Of a stretch of DNA of 64,000 bases, positions 12,777 to 26,115 are shown one piece after another; the stretch's first letter is position 1, and every line of letters begins with the position of its first letter. The notes beneath the pieces were generated by a model. That model saw only the letters and a program-made list of their open reading frames with translations, had not been told where the DNA came from and made no database searches. Origin of the DNA: Luscinia megarhynchos (lineage: Eukaryota > Chordata > Aves > Passeriformes > Turdidae); NCBI GenBank assembly GCA_034336665.1, contig JAPFBE010000002.1, positions 32,405,406-32,469,405 on the forward strand, given 5' to 3'. A program made the translations under genes and the position numbers.

Positions 12777-15700
12777 CATTACACTTTTCCCTAAATACTA
12801 CAGAAAACTTCCTATTCAATGTTGAAGAAAAGGTTGGGATTGTTAGGTACCATTAGAGCCTGAAAATTTATTATCCCGTGTAAAGTCATCAGTACAGTAA
12901 TTTTTTGTTATCAGCTAAAAGCAGAAAATTTAAAAAGGCTACACAAATTTAGTACTGTGCTTGAGCAGTCATATTTGTTGACCTATAATGAGAAATCTGG
13001 TTACTACTAAACTTGAAAAATCCAATAAAAGCAGCAAGGAAGAAGAAACTTTAAAACAGGCATGCAGTAATCTGAGCTCTAGAATATCTGAGTCTGACTG
13101 AAGCAGTCATGAAATAAAACGATGCAGTCAATAACTAAAAAAACCAAAAGGAATGATTTTTCACACCTTATGCAGTTGAGTTGAAAAAGTGTGCCATGGG
13201 ATTTGTGGATATCATAATTGGTTAAATGAAACATCAGCTCTGGTTCATTAGGTAACTGGGTCACACATTTTCTTGCACTCAGATACATCACTGGGGAAGC
13301 ATATGCCTAAGATATTCTATTCCACTTTTTCATAGGCATATACTTTTGTTTTGGTCTTCTTCTCCCTATTTTAACCACACAGAGATGCTCACAGACAACG
13401 TTCAGCAATAAACTATTATGATTATGATTCTGATTAGCTTAAAGAACTGAAAAGAAACTTAGCTTAAAAATTTTCCCCTAGCAAGCTTATGGCTGCTGTA
13501 GCATGACCCACAACACAACATGGCTCATAATAACATTTACCTGTGTGAATGGAACCTCCTTCTGCTGTTAAATTTGCCATAGATAAAGATACTCACATCT
13601 CCTCTCTGTCATATTTCATGAGCAGTGCCTCATACTCAACGAGAGGCTGTGAATATTCAGTAGTTGGTTGGGACCTAATCTTTTACATTTCAGTGTTTTC
13701 AAAGTAGATTATCCTTTATGCAGAATATCTAGGGAGGAGTAGCAGGGAGGTTGTTGTACATTATTGAAGTCTTTATTGAATGGCCATCTAAAAAAATGGC
13801 ACGTGGGGATAAGGATGCTGAATACATCCTGAACAGGACCTGCATATCAGATATTCACTAATATTTAAAAGCACTATTCTGATTAATATAAAAAAATATA
13901 TACAGGAGTAGGAGTCAAACTTCTATTTCTTCAAAGAGTAAATCAGTCAAAGTTTTCATAGGGCAAAAGGTCTCTGTGAAAGATTGTACAGGAAATAAAA
14001 TGTACTTTGAAAGAAGAGATATACATGAGGAATGTAAGATCTGTCCCAAGAGATGAAAGGAAGCATAGAAGAAGACACCTCTTTAATGGCAGAGAGAGAC
14101 ATGAAAGAAGGAAATTGAATGATATTTAAGAACATAAAAAATTTCCTTTTGAGATCATTTTAACAAGAATATCTGAGAAACACTAAGGATGCATGAATGC
14201 ACATGACAGGAAAAGGAAAGCTTCTTGATGAAGTTATTTACAGGATGGTCTGGGGTACTCAAAGTGACGAATTTGGAAAAAGTCAGCTGCAATTCTCTGC
14301 TCCAACAGATTTCATTACTTACTGTAAAACAGAAAATCCAATACACTGTATATAAATAAAAGTACAGGAGAAAGACAACAGTACCTTTATTAAAATACAG
14401 AGCAGCCACAAATGCACAATAGCTGGAAGCAAAAGACTCTTACATAGTCAAGAGAATAAGACTATGAAAGAGCCTTCAAATACAACCACTTGCAAAAAGA
14501 AAACACAACATGGTGTTAAGGAGGAGCCTAAAGTTACAAAAAGGCTGGGAGAAAGTATTTTCTTGCAATTCCAGGGTACAAGATTTGAGGGATCTAGCAG
14601 ACTTCCTGGTAGTTGACTAAAGGGCATCAGTGTTGCAGCCATTTTGATTTTTTTCTGAGATCAGTTTAATATCATACACAGACAGCTGGAATTATATTAG
14701 TAATATTTAAAATATGAAACCATTTTAAATTGCAGCTGTTCAGAGCACCAGGGGCAATTTTCTTTTCCTCACTTTGGAGGGAAAAAGATGACTACTACAG
14801 ATATATATTAGATTTTGGTTACAGCAAATAAGCAAAAATCACTTCTCTATTTCAATTAAGTGCATGGTGGCTTATGCAACTATACTCTAAAAGCAGGAAA
14901 ACTGCTAGAATGGAGTGCCCAAAGAAATGAAACCTTGGAGACAGTTCCAGTCCAGCACTGGTAGACAATGGAACTGATTTAATTAACGATTCTATCCAGT
15001 AATTTGATTTTTAAACAAACTTTTGGAAATGCAAAGGTGAAAGGACAACAGCACCTTCTACTCCAAAGTCCTCTGAAATGTCAAATTGTAGTTAAAAAAA
15101 CTGATAATGCTGCCAAAGCATTTAGCATTACAGAAAATCACCCAGACCAAAATCACCCAGCTGGAGAAAGTTAGACAATACAAAATGTCAGAGGCCAAGA
15201 AAACATGTCCTACAAGCCACAGTGGAGGAAACTGGGCTTGTTTGCCTTACTTTGGCACCTACTTTATCACTTCAGCAATAACTGAGAGCGGGCAATAGCC
15301 TTCAGGTGCACATAAGGTTCTAACAAAGAGGAGAGGAATGAACTTGATTTCTATCCAGTGCAGTTCACAGGCCTAGATCGAGTTATGGCTTATTAAGTGG
15401 GGCAAAAGGAAAAATATTCCCCAAAGATAAAAGCAGAACGGAACATGTCATCTAGGAAAGGTACAGAAGCTCCAGATTTTGTAGAGACAGTTAAGACAGA
15501 CACCTGCTGAGGATGCTTCAAACACTCTGGGTCCCCCCCCAGTATGCTGGGTGCCCAAGCAAGGAGAAGGATGAATTCACCTCTTCATATCTGAGACTGA
15601 CTTTTCTATATTGTACTTTTTGTACAATACTTTCTGAAGCAGGAATGAAGCCTTCTATAAATTGTATTTTGAAAACAGATCTAGTAGGATCCACCCTACA

Positions 15701-18700
15701 CTTCCAATTCTGCTCATGAAAATTCCTTGCACATTTCAGTTGGACACGAATTTTAAAAGGAACCAATTAAGTTCACAAACTCGGTTTCAGTAGATGCAAA
15801 GGGAGTGAATGTAAAAGTTGTAAATAGTTAAGCCTGTGGACTTTTGCATTCTTTCTCACTTCCCTTTTTCCTTTTTATTTCTTTTTGAACCTCTGCCATT
15901 TGAAAACACATTAAAACTGTAGGAGGAGGCTGGAAAGAATTCATTAGTGGTTCTGGTAAGGATTTAGAAAGCTAGTGTCAGGTTTCAGTGAAATAAGGAA
16001 ATACAGGGAGAGGAAGTTCAGAGAAGGTGTTTACTGTCACCACTTCCACAGTTTAAAAAAATTAAATTTACATCAAGATGTCAAATTTACTTTCACCTAT
16101 AATAATGCACAAAGCTTCATTTCAACCAGAAGTACCTCAAGAACCAATGCAGCTGTAGTTCTTTGGGTTTGTTTCCCTTAATAAGGCAATCAGACTTTTT
16201 TTTTTAAACAAGGGGACATTTGTCAACGATAATGAATGTTCATGTGATAATTTAGATTTATACAAACATATGATTTAGTGTTACACAACATTCTGGTTTA
16301 AAAATTAGCACAGTAGCACAGATTGAATGGCTTGCAATCGAACTTCCTGGCAGATTTCTAAATGCAATTTACTGAGAAACATATTTTTATGTCAAGTATT
16401 TTGTGTAGCAAGCCTGAGACATCACAAGTTTGCAGAAAGCTACTTGATAATTTGGAAGAACAAGTAAATGTAAAGATTGTAACAAAAAACCTATTTGCCT
16501 CAACATGCCTCCATGCTGAGAGCTGTTGTGCACAGCCAAGCTGTAGGTGTGTGTATGCCCACACATCTGGGGTGGGACATGCACCTTTTAGCTCAAACAC
16601 TAATAGTACCACCATGCCCATAGCACCTCCCCTTCCACCCCCTATAAATTCACATTCCTCTCAGTCTGAGAGACCTTTTATTTAAAAGAAAGCTAAAATA
16701 TAATAAAACATGAAACATGGCTCTAAGAGTCAGCAAGGTACACAGGCTGTGAGCACCTTTAAGGGCTACACAGTTCAAGAAACTCTGCTTATTACTAAGT
16801 AGATTTTATTTCTCATTTCCTAAAGCATCCCCAGGTACAATTCTTACCAAAGCCTCAAAGAGAAATGAAGAGAAGCCTAGTGATCTACAGGAAAAGTTTA
16901 ATTTTCCTAACGCAATCTAGGAGCACAAACAGGTTAATCCAACAACCACTCCAAATGGAATGAATAGGTTTTTCTTCAAAAAGTCAGAGCTGTGGGTTGT
17001 GGTCCAGACTGACAAGTTAGAAGGCACTGACATGACTGCAGTGCAGCTGCAATGCATCTCAGGGGGTTAAAAGAGTAACAGCCCCAGCAGTTCCTAAGGG
17101 AAGGAGTGAGGAAACTCTATAAATTCTTACAGCTTTCATAGCAGGTCTTGGAAAGAAGTTGGTCTTCAACAGGACCAGCTGAGCTCCTAGAAGGTAGCTG
17201 AGGGGGCTTCTACACATGACATCTACCACTTGGTATGTGCTTTTGGTTGAAAGCACCTGAGAATGGTATGTTTTGCAGAGCTGTATTTTCTCCTAATGGC
17301 TTGTCCTACAGTGTGAAGCCTTTCAGATTCAGGAAATTGCTAAAGGAAGGTAAGGGTTTGGAGTGAAGAGGAAAGAAAGAGAATATTACAAAAGGAGAAA
17401 GGTAACTGATTTACAATCTGAAAACAGCTGGAAGTAATATCTAACTAGGCCATGGACTAGGACATGAATTTCTAGAAAAGTCCCAATTTAGCCAGATTCC
17501 CAAGAAGATTTTAAAGACAGTGACCACATCTTTCCATTATAACCTGAGCACAACAAAGCAAGGGGGAAGAACACAGTTACACACAGGATTCAAATGTATC
17601 CAACTTCAAGTTGTTTAGTGTGAATGTCCATGTGAACAATCATTTAAAGAACCAAATGTATGAAGAGTGACATAAAGAAGATATTTAGAAGTGATACTAT
17701 TGTTAACAAGGTTAGAAAAATACATTGCTTTTTCAGAGTAGCGCCACACTATAATTTAAAACACCCAAAGAAAATGAATTCAGAATTAAAACTTCTGTTT
17801 ACAATACAGAAGCATTTATGCTGGAAAGCAGTAGTTCTGGAAAGAATAGAGAGTTTATGGTACTTAACCCAATGAGCAGGATCTCCCAGCATGATGCTTC
17901 TGGTAACAAGGCTAATGTGTCCCAGAGACTTTTACAGATCTTTATTTCTTTAGGTGAACATAATTGACAACAGTGAGCTCAGATATGCTTTCTATAAAAT
18001 GATACGAGAAATCACGAATTATTAAAAGGTCACACAAATGAACAAATGCCTGGAAAATCCTCATTAAAGAGAGCCCTTTAAAATGTTTAAGTCATTACAG
18101 TATTATAAAAATAATTATGACATGCCTGAGCTGTATGTAAAAAAAATCCAAACAAACAAAAAGAAACCAGGCCTCTAGATGATCAAAATCTGTATGATCA
18201 ATGTGTAGCTTCTGTAGGCACAATATCCTGTAGTCCCTATCTGTAGAGAATAATATTTAATATGAAGAACTGAAAAAGACATAGCAAAGTTAGTAAGGAC
18301 AAAGGGGTCTAGTTGGACTTAAATAACTTTTATCTGGAAATAAAATGGCAATTTAAAAATGAGGCAATTAATTATGAGAATAATGAACAATTGAAAACTT
18401 TGGACTTGCTGTCAAAAGACATTCTCTTTCTAAAAAGAATGACTTTTCAGCTATTAATTTTAGCTTTTGTAATGTGTCTGACAAAATTGCAGGTGCCATG
18501 ACAAAAGTTAACATCTGCCTGCCAGCTATGTCTTTCTTCCAAATTATCAGGATATCTATGAAAATGTGGTACTTAGTATCTGCTTAAACTGCACATTTTC
18601 CTCATAAAACAGAGCAGCATGACTCATCAGTTTACCTGAGTATGTTAGATGTAATAAATTGCTGCAGATCAACACACAGAGAAGCAGCTGAAATCTCATC

Positions 18701-20429
18701 TAGTTCACTGCAAAACGGTAAATGACCTTTTCTCACAATGAAGTCCCGAGGTAGGAAAAAAGATTACATGCAAGAACTGGAGTGTCTCTATTGATCTGTG
18801 AAGTAGATACTGGCACAAGGCATTTGCTAAGCCATTAATTTCAGAATTGTGGAAAATATGAGTGTCTTCATGTAGGTAACTAGACTCCCAATATTGGCAT
18901 ATCTTCCCCTTACAGTGAAATACACATTCCCTGGGGTGAAAAGTGCATTTTGTAACATTTCAAAACATGACAAAGCCTTATTTCTGCATAAGGAGCCTCT
19001 CACAGCTCCTACAAGCAATTAAGCAGAGAAAAACTGGGAAAATAATGGTTAGGAATAGTGGTCATCTGTCAGTAGTGCTTTGCTATAAATTTCAAGGTCA
19101 TTTCCCAGATCCCTGAAAAAGCCCTGAAAGGGAAGTACACCACCCTTGCCAGACCTCTGGACTTTTCCACAGCAGTAAACTGCAAAGCCTCCTCACTGCT
19201 CCATCTCTACAGGGAAGAAGCCCCCAAGCAACTTTTTAAGTAGTGAAGTGTTATGAAATAATAACTCCAGAGATATAAACAAGATGCAGGTTGCTAATGT
19301 AGTACATGATCCTTTGGCAGGCCAGGAACTGAATATCTTTCTGCCCTACAAAAGCCAGGCATACATGAAGCCTCTGTACCTTTCAGCCCTACCTTTGTTA
19401 TGGCTTTTTGATCTACAGGTTTTGGTTGTGACATAAAACTTGAAACTCAAAATTTCAGATTAGTACTAAATATTGAGCCTTGGGGGGAAATTATTTGACT
19501 CTTGTTATTGTAGTATTATCATGCCTATTTAGTCTATTTCAAATTCCTCAGTGACTGGAACAACCTGAACATAATGAAGTAACAACAGGTATCTATTTGA
19601 TTTTCAAATCACTCAACTTTTCTTAACAAACACATATTCCTCTTGCAAAATCACTACTATTCTCATCAATAATTAGGAGCAAAAATAGCTACATTATTCC
19701 TGGCATTACATTTCTGAAAGCAGAGTCAGTATGAGAAACTTGGAAAAAATTTCTGTAACACCTGATAGGAATTTTGTTGATTCAAAAAACATCCATTTGC
19801 AATTATAGGACATGATTCAAAGTGACATTTACCTTTTCACTTCTTTCTATCTGAAACCATAGTATTCCTGTATGTCATAGCACTCTGGTATAGGAAAGAC
19901 ATTAAAGAAAACCCGAGACTCACTGAAAAATTCTCTGAGCTTGCCTTGCCTGATTTTTTAGCTGTGGTAGCAGTTGTCTGGTGGCCAAATGCCTGTGGCC
20001 TCTCTACTTTGGCTTAGCTCTGGGAGTATCTAAGGCCAGACACTGTGGGACAAACAATCCCTCTGGGGTAACAGGACTGGGGGAAAGCAGTGTACAGCAT
20101 TAAATGGAATAAAATTGAAGAGGAAGGGGGTTCAAACCACCAGTATTTACATCTTCCTAATGAACTCGAGACATCTTGCTGTGAAACCCCTGCTTTATGC
20201 TTTAGTAACACTGATATCACTAATTTCAGGATCCAGAGGGACACATGAAGCAAATACCCTAAATCTTGTTTATGGACTAAAAGTAAACAAACCTGATAAT
20301 GTACACATGCAGATACATACATCTAAAGCTAAGAATATATTGTCAGGTTTTTTTCTTTCTTCAACATAACTGAAATCTTAGCAGTCTAATTCAAGAATCG
20401 GTATTACTCCTGCTCTAACTATTAGGGGG
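12777..20429. other. Intronic DNA, nothing recognised
   Basis: Unique AT-rich sequence with a nine-C run near 15532-15540. No open frame with recognisable content and no named repeat. Confidence 0.6.
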
Positions 20430-20468
20430 AAAAAAAGAAAAAAATAAAGAAAAAAAAAAGAAAAAAAT
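20430..20468. repeat. A-rich tract
   Basis: About 39 bp of A interrupted by single G or T bases. It follows a GGGGG run. No body of a retroposed element is obvious on its 5' side. Confidence 0.85.
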
Positions 20469-20539
20469 ACTTCTAGATTAACAAAGCAAAGACCTAGTAG
20501 TAATAATATGGTTTAAATTGTTATGCATACACTTCTTAG

Positions 20540-20761
20540 CTTACAACCCTTTTTCTGGTAAAAAAGTCTCATGCTTTATCTGTTCCTGTGGGTCCTATTG
20601 TGGATGGGTTTCAGCCTGGCAGTGGTGGTGAAAGACTTTTCAGTGGGTCATCAGCATCTGAAGCCCTTTATGATGAGAAAAATGATGCTGAAGTTGATGC
20701 TGATGGTTACTCCTTCCTCAATCTAGGATCTCTTTGCAGTACTTTTTTAGATATCTCATAA
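20540..20761 (+). other. Coding-looking open frame, unrecognised
   Basis: An open frame lies between in-frame stops at 20537 and 20759. Its lower half reads GPIVDGFQPGSGGERLFSGS, then SASEALYDEKNDAEVDADGY and SFLNLGSLCSTFLDIS. The composition is more protein-like than other chance frames here, with balanced acidic, glycine and serine content. There is no ATG start in frame, no clear acceptor, and no family I recognise. It could be a decayed retrocopy or chance. Confidence 0.2.
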
Positions 20762-21090
20762 AACACATTTATAGCTTGCTCTTTCTTTGCTGGTCTGCAA
20801 GTCCATGCTCTTGTTCTTTGTTCCCCCTAAAAACATTTGTGTCCAGGTCCAGGTCTGTATTTCCTCAAGTGGCCAGTGGTGACTGGTCACTTATAGATCT
20901 CTACAGCTATAGATCTGGAGTCTCCAGTGCCAAGCCTGTGTACCATCTCCAGTCATCATGTGAATGTATTGCTCCTCACTGCATTCTGTGTGGTCATTTC
21001 TCAAGGCTTCTGCTATCATGTCAGGTCTGCAATTTTCCACCTTATGTTGCAGTTGTAAATGTCTCATTCTTCACAGAGTAGTTGTTCATT

Positions 21091-21180
21091 ACTATTACAT
21101 CTATATCTATATATATCTATGTGTATATATATTATATTATATATAAATATAATATTTTAATATATTATATATATATATAT
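21091..21180. repeat. (TA)n / AT-rich low-complexity tract
   Basis: About 90 bp almost purely A/T ending in a (TA)n run. Several self-complementary TATATA and AATATT words could extrude as hairpins. It was probably length-variable. Confidence 0.9.
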
Positions 21181-21639
21181 GCTTGTCCCGTGCCATAAAA
21201 AAGTAAAATTAATTACCTATAACTACCTTGTCATTAGAAATACTGCTGTTACAGTTAATTCAAGAAAAAATAAAGCTCCAGGAAGGTAAAAAAATTCAGG
21301 GAACCTTAACCCTGAGGCCTTGCAAACTCGTACAAAGCCCGTGGCAATGTCAGTACTGCATTGTGGGGCTATGTGGTTACAGAAGACTGAGTGCAATACC
21401 AGGGAAAAAGGGGGATATACTTGAATATTTTTTGCATAACATTTTTAGCTATATTTTAGCTTTATGCTTTTTTTGCATTAATTAATGTGTACTGTGACTG
21501 TTATTATTATTGTAGCTATTTTTTTTTGGTATTTTCATTAGATTACTAAGACTTTAGTCTAAAGAGATTCTGTATTTATCACATGTTCTCTTTTGCCCAC
21601 AACAAGAATTGAAGCATAGGATCTGATAAAGCTAGGACT

Positions 21640-21990
21640 TCAAAATCTCCCTGCTCACAGATTCCAGCACCTCTCCAAGTAGCCATTTCCACTGTTTAAC
21701 CCTTACCTGCTTCCAGCCAGGATCTATCTTGTCACAGTTCAAACCTGTTGCCTCTCATCCTTTCACTGTGTGCCTTCCAGAAAAATCTGACCACACTTTT
21801 TGTGTCAGCCCCCTTGGTACTAGGCAGGTGTTAGCTGTTCCCTCCAAGCCTTTTCTTCTCCAGGATAAACACCTCGAGTTCCCCAATTCTCATCAGCTGT
21901 CATGGCCAGCAGCCCACTAAGTACCCCTGCAGCTCTTCAGTGAACCCTATTTGCATGTTCTATCCATCTTTCCCATGGTCCACCATGCAA
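21640..21990 (-). mobile_element. CR1 LINE 3'-UTR fragment
   Basis: Read on the minus strand this matches the CR1 3' UTR. Landmarks on the plus strand are GTTGCCTCTCATCCTTTCAC (the 'gave free choice' region common in CR1) and CTTCTCCAGGATAAACACC followed by GAGTTCCCC. Both ends are diverged and approximate. The terminal ATTCTATG repeat is not seen. Confidence 0.75.
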
Positions 21991-21994
21991 CATT

Positions 21995-24900
21995 CAACAC
22001 TTTCTCAGAACAGGTTTTATTTCTAGTACTGATATGTCAATTAACAGAAAGGTACCACAAGTGTATGCGTGCAAACACTGCTGAAGTAAAAAATGGAGTC
22101 TAAAATCTAAAAGATCAACACTAGCTTTTGTTTTTCCTGTTTACTAGTCTTGAAGCTATGAGGAAAAGGAAAATAAGGAAGCTTTTAGAAAAACTATTGT
22201 ATATTCATGAAAATATTAGCAGCTTGCCTTTTAAAATGCATTAATTACACTTGCAGGAATCCACATTTCATATATTAGTTCCAAATAATGTATTTCATTG
22301 TTTCTGTTCTTTACTAACAGCTGCAAGCATCACAAATGTATGAGGCTTCTTTGTTTAGATTAATTTGAAAACAATTTTGAAATATTTCGGTTCCATTAAT
22401 GAATGGCATTGCTTCACCACGTTTCAGTGAAAAAAATCAAAATCCCACTCAATGATTTGAAACCTCATTCATTTTCATCTGCTACCTGAGTGTTGTTTCT
22501 AAAACCATCATTAAATTGCCTCCTTCTCAAAGAGAGCATTTCAGAGAGCCCACTGAACACCAACACTTATGAACACCTCCTGCAATGTTGTAAGAACCTC
22601 TCAGTGTATATTCCTGTGTCTCACGATGCAAAGCCCCAGAAGAGAGAGAGAAGAGCAATTATTCTGCTGTCAGTGCTAAGATCTTGCACTCAGTGCTAGT
22701 GAGTCATTACCCCTACAAACTGTCAGCCAGACTTTTATCAGGGAGACAAATAACATTATGAGAGGCTATTTGAAATATGTATCTCGGAATAAGGCTGCAC
22801 ATTAAAAGGAGGTCAGAACAGTTCCACATTTCTCTTTCATAAACACTGAAAAGACATAAAAGGTGTGTGAACAACACCAAAGTGGGCTTTGAAAATACTC
22901 AAATGTGGCCCCTGCCCTGCTGGGAGGTGTCACCACCCTCAGCTTCCCATCCCTTTGAGAGCAGCCAGCCTTTGCTGTGCCCAGCAGCAGAAACACACAG
23001 TGGTGTGGGTACAGTATGTCCAACCTGTACCCCAGTATACACACACCCCCCTACTTCACCACATTCTAATGTACATTGGTCTCACTTGAAAACAATGGAT
23101 CTGGGGTTTCTCTTGAGCTCTTTGGGATAATTGTTCAGTGGTATCTTAATATACTTATCTACTGATCTATCAAAATGGTGTTCTCAAAAAGGCTATTCAA
23201 AGACACACAAAAGAAACCCCAATAAATGAAAAACAATAGCTGTCTACATTTGTATGAGCCCACTCTCAAATAATATAAAAGGAAATTCACAGAATAATTT
23301 GAAACATAAATCGTACATCTTTCAAAAACAATTACAAAATACATGATGCCCATGATCTGGAAAAATGTGCAAATTTGACCTGGAGCCCTAATTATTTAGA
23401 AGCACATCCTACACTCTGCACTTGTACAAAATTACCTTATGTAAAGTAAATTAAACTAAATTAATTTTTTTTTTTCTGTTACAGAGATTTAGAATAAAGG
23501 GTCATGCTACAACCTTTTACAGGCAAATAAAGCCCTTGATCAAAACCAATGCTTTTTAAAATGCACGGTGCTCCTACTGTTCCATTGTATCCCAGTTCTC
23601 TAAAAAGTCACCAATATGATAGGCTTGCTTCCTGAATACTAACAATGTGGATGATCTTTTGTATCTTCTTGGCAAAACAAGCAGTGTTAGAAGACAGACT
23701 AAAGTATATCCACTTCTGAACTAATGTCTGCAAACAAAGATGAGTGTTACTCCTGGGGAAAAAATCCACCTTATGAAATGTATCCTCATTTTACCTTTAC
23801 ACATTTAAATATCTAGTATTCCTAAGTGTGAGGTACACGTCTTCACTTTTTAGTTGGAAAAACCTTGACAGGAGGTAAGGGACATATACTAAGGGGTTGA
23901 GGGGATAAGGGCCAAAGAAATCTATAGAAGATCTGAAGATCTAATGAGCTCTTTTTGAGCTCACTGGAGGTCAAAAAGATCACTAACTTCCACAGAATAC
24001 TTGAATTTTGTTCAATAAGACTTTGACCCATCTGCTACTAACCCAGCCCTGCAGTACACTACTTAGGGCTATGTAGATGTCTTAACTAATTTGTTAGATT
24101 TATTCCTATCAAAACACAAACATGACAACACACAAATATATATATATATGTATAATTATGTAGAGTTTCCTTGATTATTCTAAAAGAACAACATTTATCA
24201 GTGAAAGGTGGTTTTTGCTTCTTTCCATCTTGCTAGGCTACAGCTTTTTTAAAACACAAGTACAACGTGGAAGTATCTGTCACAGAATCCCTGGTAGTTT
24301 TGCTTCTCTTCACTGTCAGATTTTCAATCACTTCTTCAAGACCTTCAGAAATGACAGTACACCAAAGCTACTTATTTATGTCTTTCCATAGAAACGAGTA
24401 ACATTTAGCAAAATAATACACATTTGCAGAAAACTTTAGCTAGAACCATGTCTGCTGTAAGTACTGTCTTCTTACAAATATCATCCTAACTCCTTTGAAT
24501 TCAGTGTCCAGTGACACAACCCACCTGCTTCTTGCAGATAAACCAGTGTGTTTCCTATGCTTGGAGGGAAAATACATCAGTGGTAGAACCCCAGGCCCTT
24601 ACAACTGAGCTCAAAGTCCACACATTCCCTGCACACAGCTATGGAGGCAGAGGTGCAAACAAATGACTGCACTTACAAACCTCTGCTGCAATAGCACCTT
24701 ATGCAAGTCTTGCATCTAATCATCAAAACCTGCTTTTACTGTAAACTGTTCTCCTTAAGATTACTTGAACTGTTTTGTAGAAACTTCAGCCAGTATGCAA
24801 CCCAAGTGCCCAGCAGAATGAGGAGAGCCCTCTGAACACACAACTTGTTAAAGTCCTGGTGTGGACTTTCCATTTGCTTTTTTTAAGAAAAAAAGTGTTG

Positions 24901-25750
24901 GTGATGGAACTTGAAACTCTTATTTCAAAAGGCTACAGACATTTGTGAGATGGACATGACAATTAAGGTCAGATGGGATACACAAGGTGCACTCCAGCAC
25001 TTTTTGTGACCACAGACATCTGTCATTGAAGACTCTATTCTCTGATACTTTACAGCTCATAAAAGTTCAAGTCTTGGTGACCTTCAAAGCAAAATGCACC
25101 TATCTTCTTCACTACTTGATGAACTGATTTGTATTTCAAATTCTCTTAAATGAAGCACCTATCTGTCAGGATGATAGGCACTGTACAGAACTTGCAAAGA
25201 GAAAAAGAACTATATAAAGCAATCAGAGAATTCTTTTATTCAACTGCTGGAATAAATGACAGTACCATTATCCAATTTCCCTAGCCCTCTTAACAAACTT
25301 GACCTCTAGAACTACATCACATGATTCATCACCATTGTGGATTCAAGTATTTTTCAAAAACAGTGCAGTAATATCTTCCTGCAGTGATTTGCAGCACTGG
25401 TCTTGGGCATGAAGAACCGAAGATTCCCAAAAGCACATATGTACATCTCACAGCTCATTCACGAGGACAACAAAAGAGACTGTGTGCAAACAGGATCTAT
25501 ACAGTGTTTTTAACTTTCTCTGTAATAAAGTATTTTCATAGAACAAGTGAGAAGAAAACATACTTTAAAAAGAGAAATAACTGCAACACTTTCCTATAGT
25601 CAGATGGAAATTGTGCACAACCATGCTCAAAAGACTTTGTGTATTACATGCAGTTTAAGTGACTCAGTAACTGTTTTGCCATTAACAAGCTGGATTACAT
25701 AGCGACAAATATGGGGACAGTGTGAAGACAGAAAGCAGGGCCAGAGATGG
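21995..25750. other. Intronic DNA, nothing recognised
   Basis: AT-rich, with a modestly GC-richer patch at 22900-23060. The expected next ADCY2 exon was looked for here and not seen. Confidence 0.6.
24136..24150. repeat. Short (TA)n microsatellite
   Basis: A run of about seven TA dinucleotides after ACACACAAA. Confidence 0.8.
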
Positions 25751-25756
25751 GTGTCA

Positions 25757-25762
25757 CTGTAC
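25757..25762 (-). other. ADCY2: Splice donor of the ADCY2 exon
   Basis: The exon ends with CAG CAG and is followed on the minus strand by GTACAG. It is a GT donor but a weak match to GTRAGT after the first four bases. The position agrees with the junction I expect after the Gln-Gln pair of ADCY2, so it is accepted despite the imperfect consensus. Confidence 0.85.
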
Positions 25763-25912
25763 CTGCTGCCTCTTCTCAAACTCGAGCTTGATGCGGGATT
25801 TGATGCAGTTGCACGTGTCCTGATAGGTCTGCTGCAGCGCCAGCTCCATGAGGTGCTTGTGGTAAGCTCCCGCCAAGTTCCCGCAGATAAAAATTATTAC
25901 ATTTGCCAGTAT
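25763..25912 (-). CDS. ADCY2: Internal exon of adenylate cyclase type 2
   Basis: ADCY2 is a membrane adenylyl cyclase that converts ATP to cyclic AMP at the plasma membrane and is stimulated by G-alpha-s and G-beta-gamma. The minus strand translates without a stop into exactly 50 codons in phase 0. The peptide begins ILANVIIFICGNLAGAYHK and ends CIKSRIKLEFEKRQQ, which I recognise as the ADCY2 segment just before the C1 domain. Residues 1-18 are hydrophobic and form the sixth membrane helix. Residues 19-50 are the charged helical linker leading to the catalytic domain, whose conserved ERLLLSLLP stretch should open the next exon. The metal-binding and catalytic residues lie further on and are absent here. 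The third base is GC-rich in places (CTGGCGCTGCAGCAG), unlike the AT-rich surroundings. Close paralogues such as ADCY4 and ADCY7 differ in this stretch from memory, so ADCY2 is favoured. The exon number (third or fourth) is uncertain. Confidence 0.95.
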
Positions 25913-25934
25913 CTAGGAGGATCAAAAAAAAAAA
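25913..25934 (-). other. ADCY2: Splice acceptor of the ADCY2 exon
   Basis: Read on the minus strand, a run of 11 T (complement of A at 25924-25934) is followed by GATCCTCCTAG, and the exon starts with ATA CTG. This is a canonical polypyrimidine tract with an AG acceptor. It fixes the exon's 5' boundary and gives phase 0. Confidence 0.9.
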
Positions 25935-26085
25935 GTGTCAGGGAATTTATATGAATGCATTAACAGAAATTAATCCTAGCTCGCAATGGAAGATTGCTGC
26001 AGTTATGTATTTGGCTTTTGTTTGTTTCTAGCCACGGTTAACCTTTCAAAAAGCTTTTAAAATTAGTGGCAACATCCCAAGCAAT

Positions 26086-26115
26086 AATAGAATCACAGAA
26101 TCAGTTAGGCTGGAT
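26086..26115 (-). mobile_element. Short CR1 3' terminus
   Basis: The plus strand reads ATAGAATCACAGAATCAGTT then AGGCTGGA. This is the reverse complement of the CR1 terminal octamer repeats and adjoining 3' UTR. Only about 30 bp are recognisable, 170 bp upstream of the ADCY2 exon in transcript terms. Confidence 0.6.

Larger units (their letters stand above)
1..25756 (-). other. ADCY2: ADCY2 intron downstream of the exon (partial)
   Basis: Everything at lower coordinates than the exon lies 3' of it in the transcript. The next exon should encode ERLLLSLLPAH and following residues; I searched both the sequence and the open frames by eye and did not see it. The intron therefore exceeds 25.7 kb, in keeping with the very large introns of mammalian ADCY2. 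Open frames here are mostly 60-115 codons (the longest is 170), lack homology I recognise, and look like chance. Confidence 0.8.
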
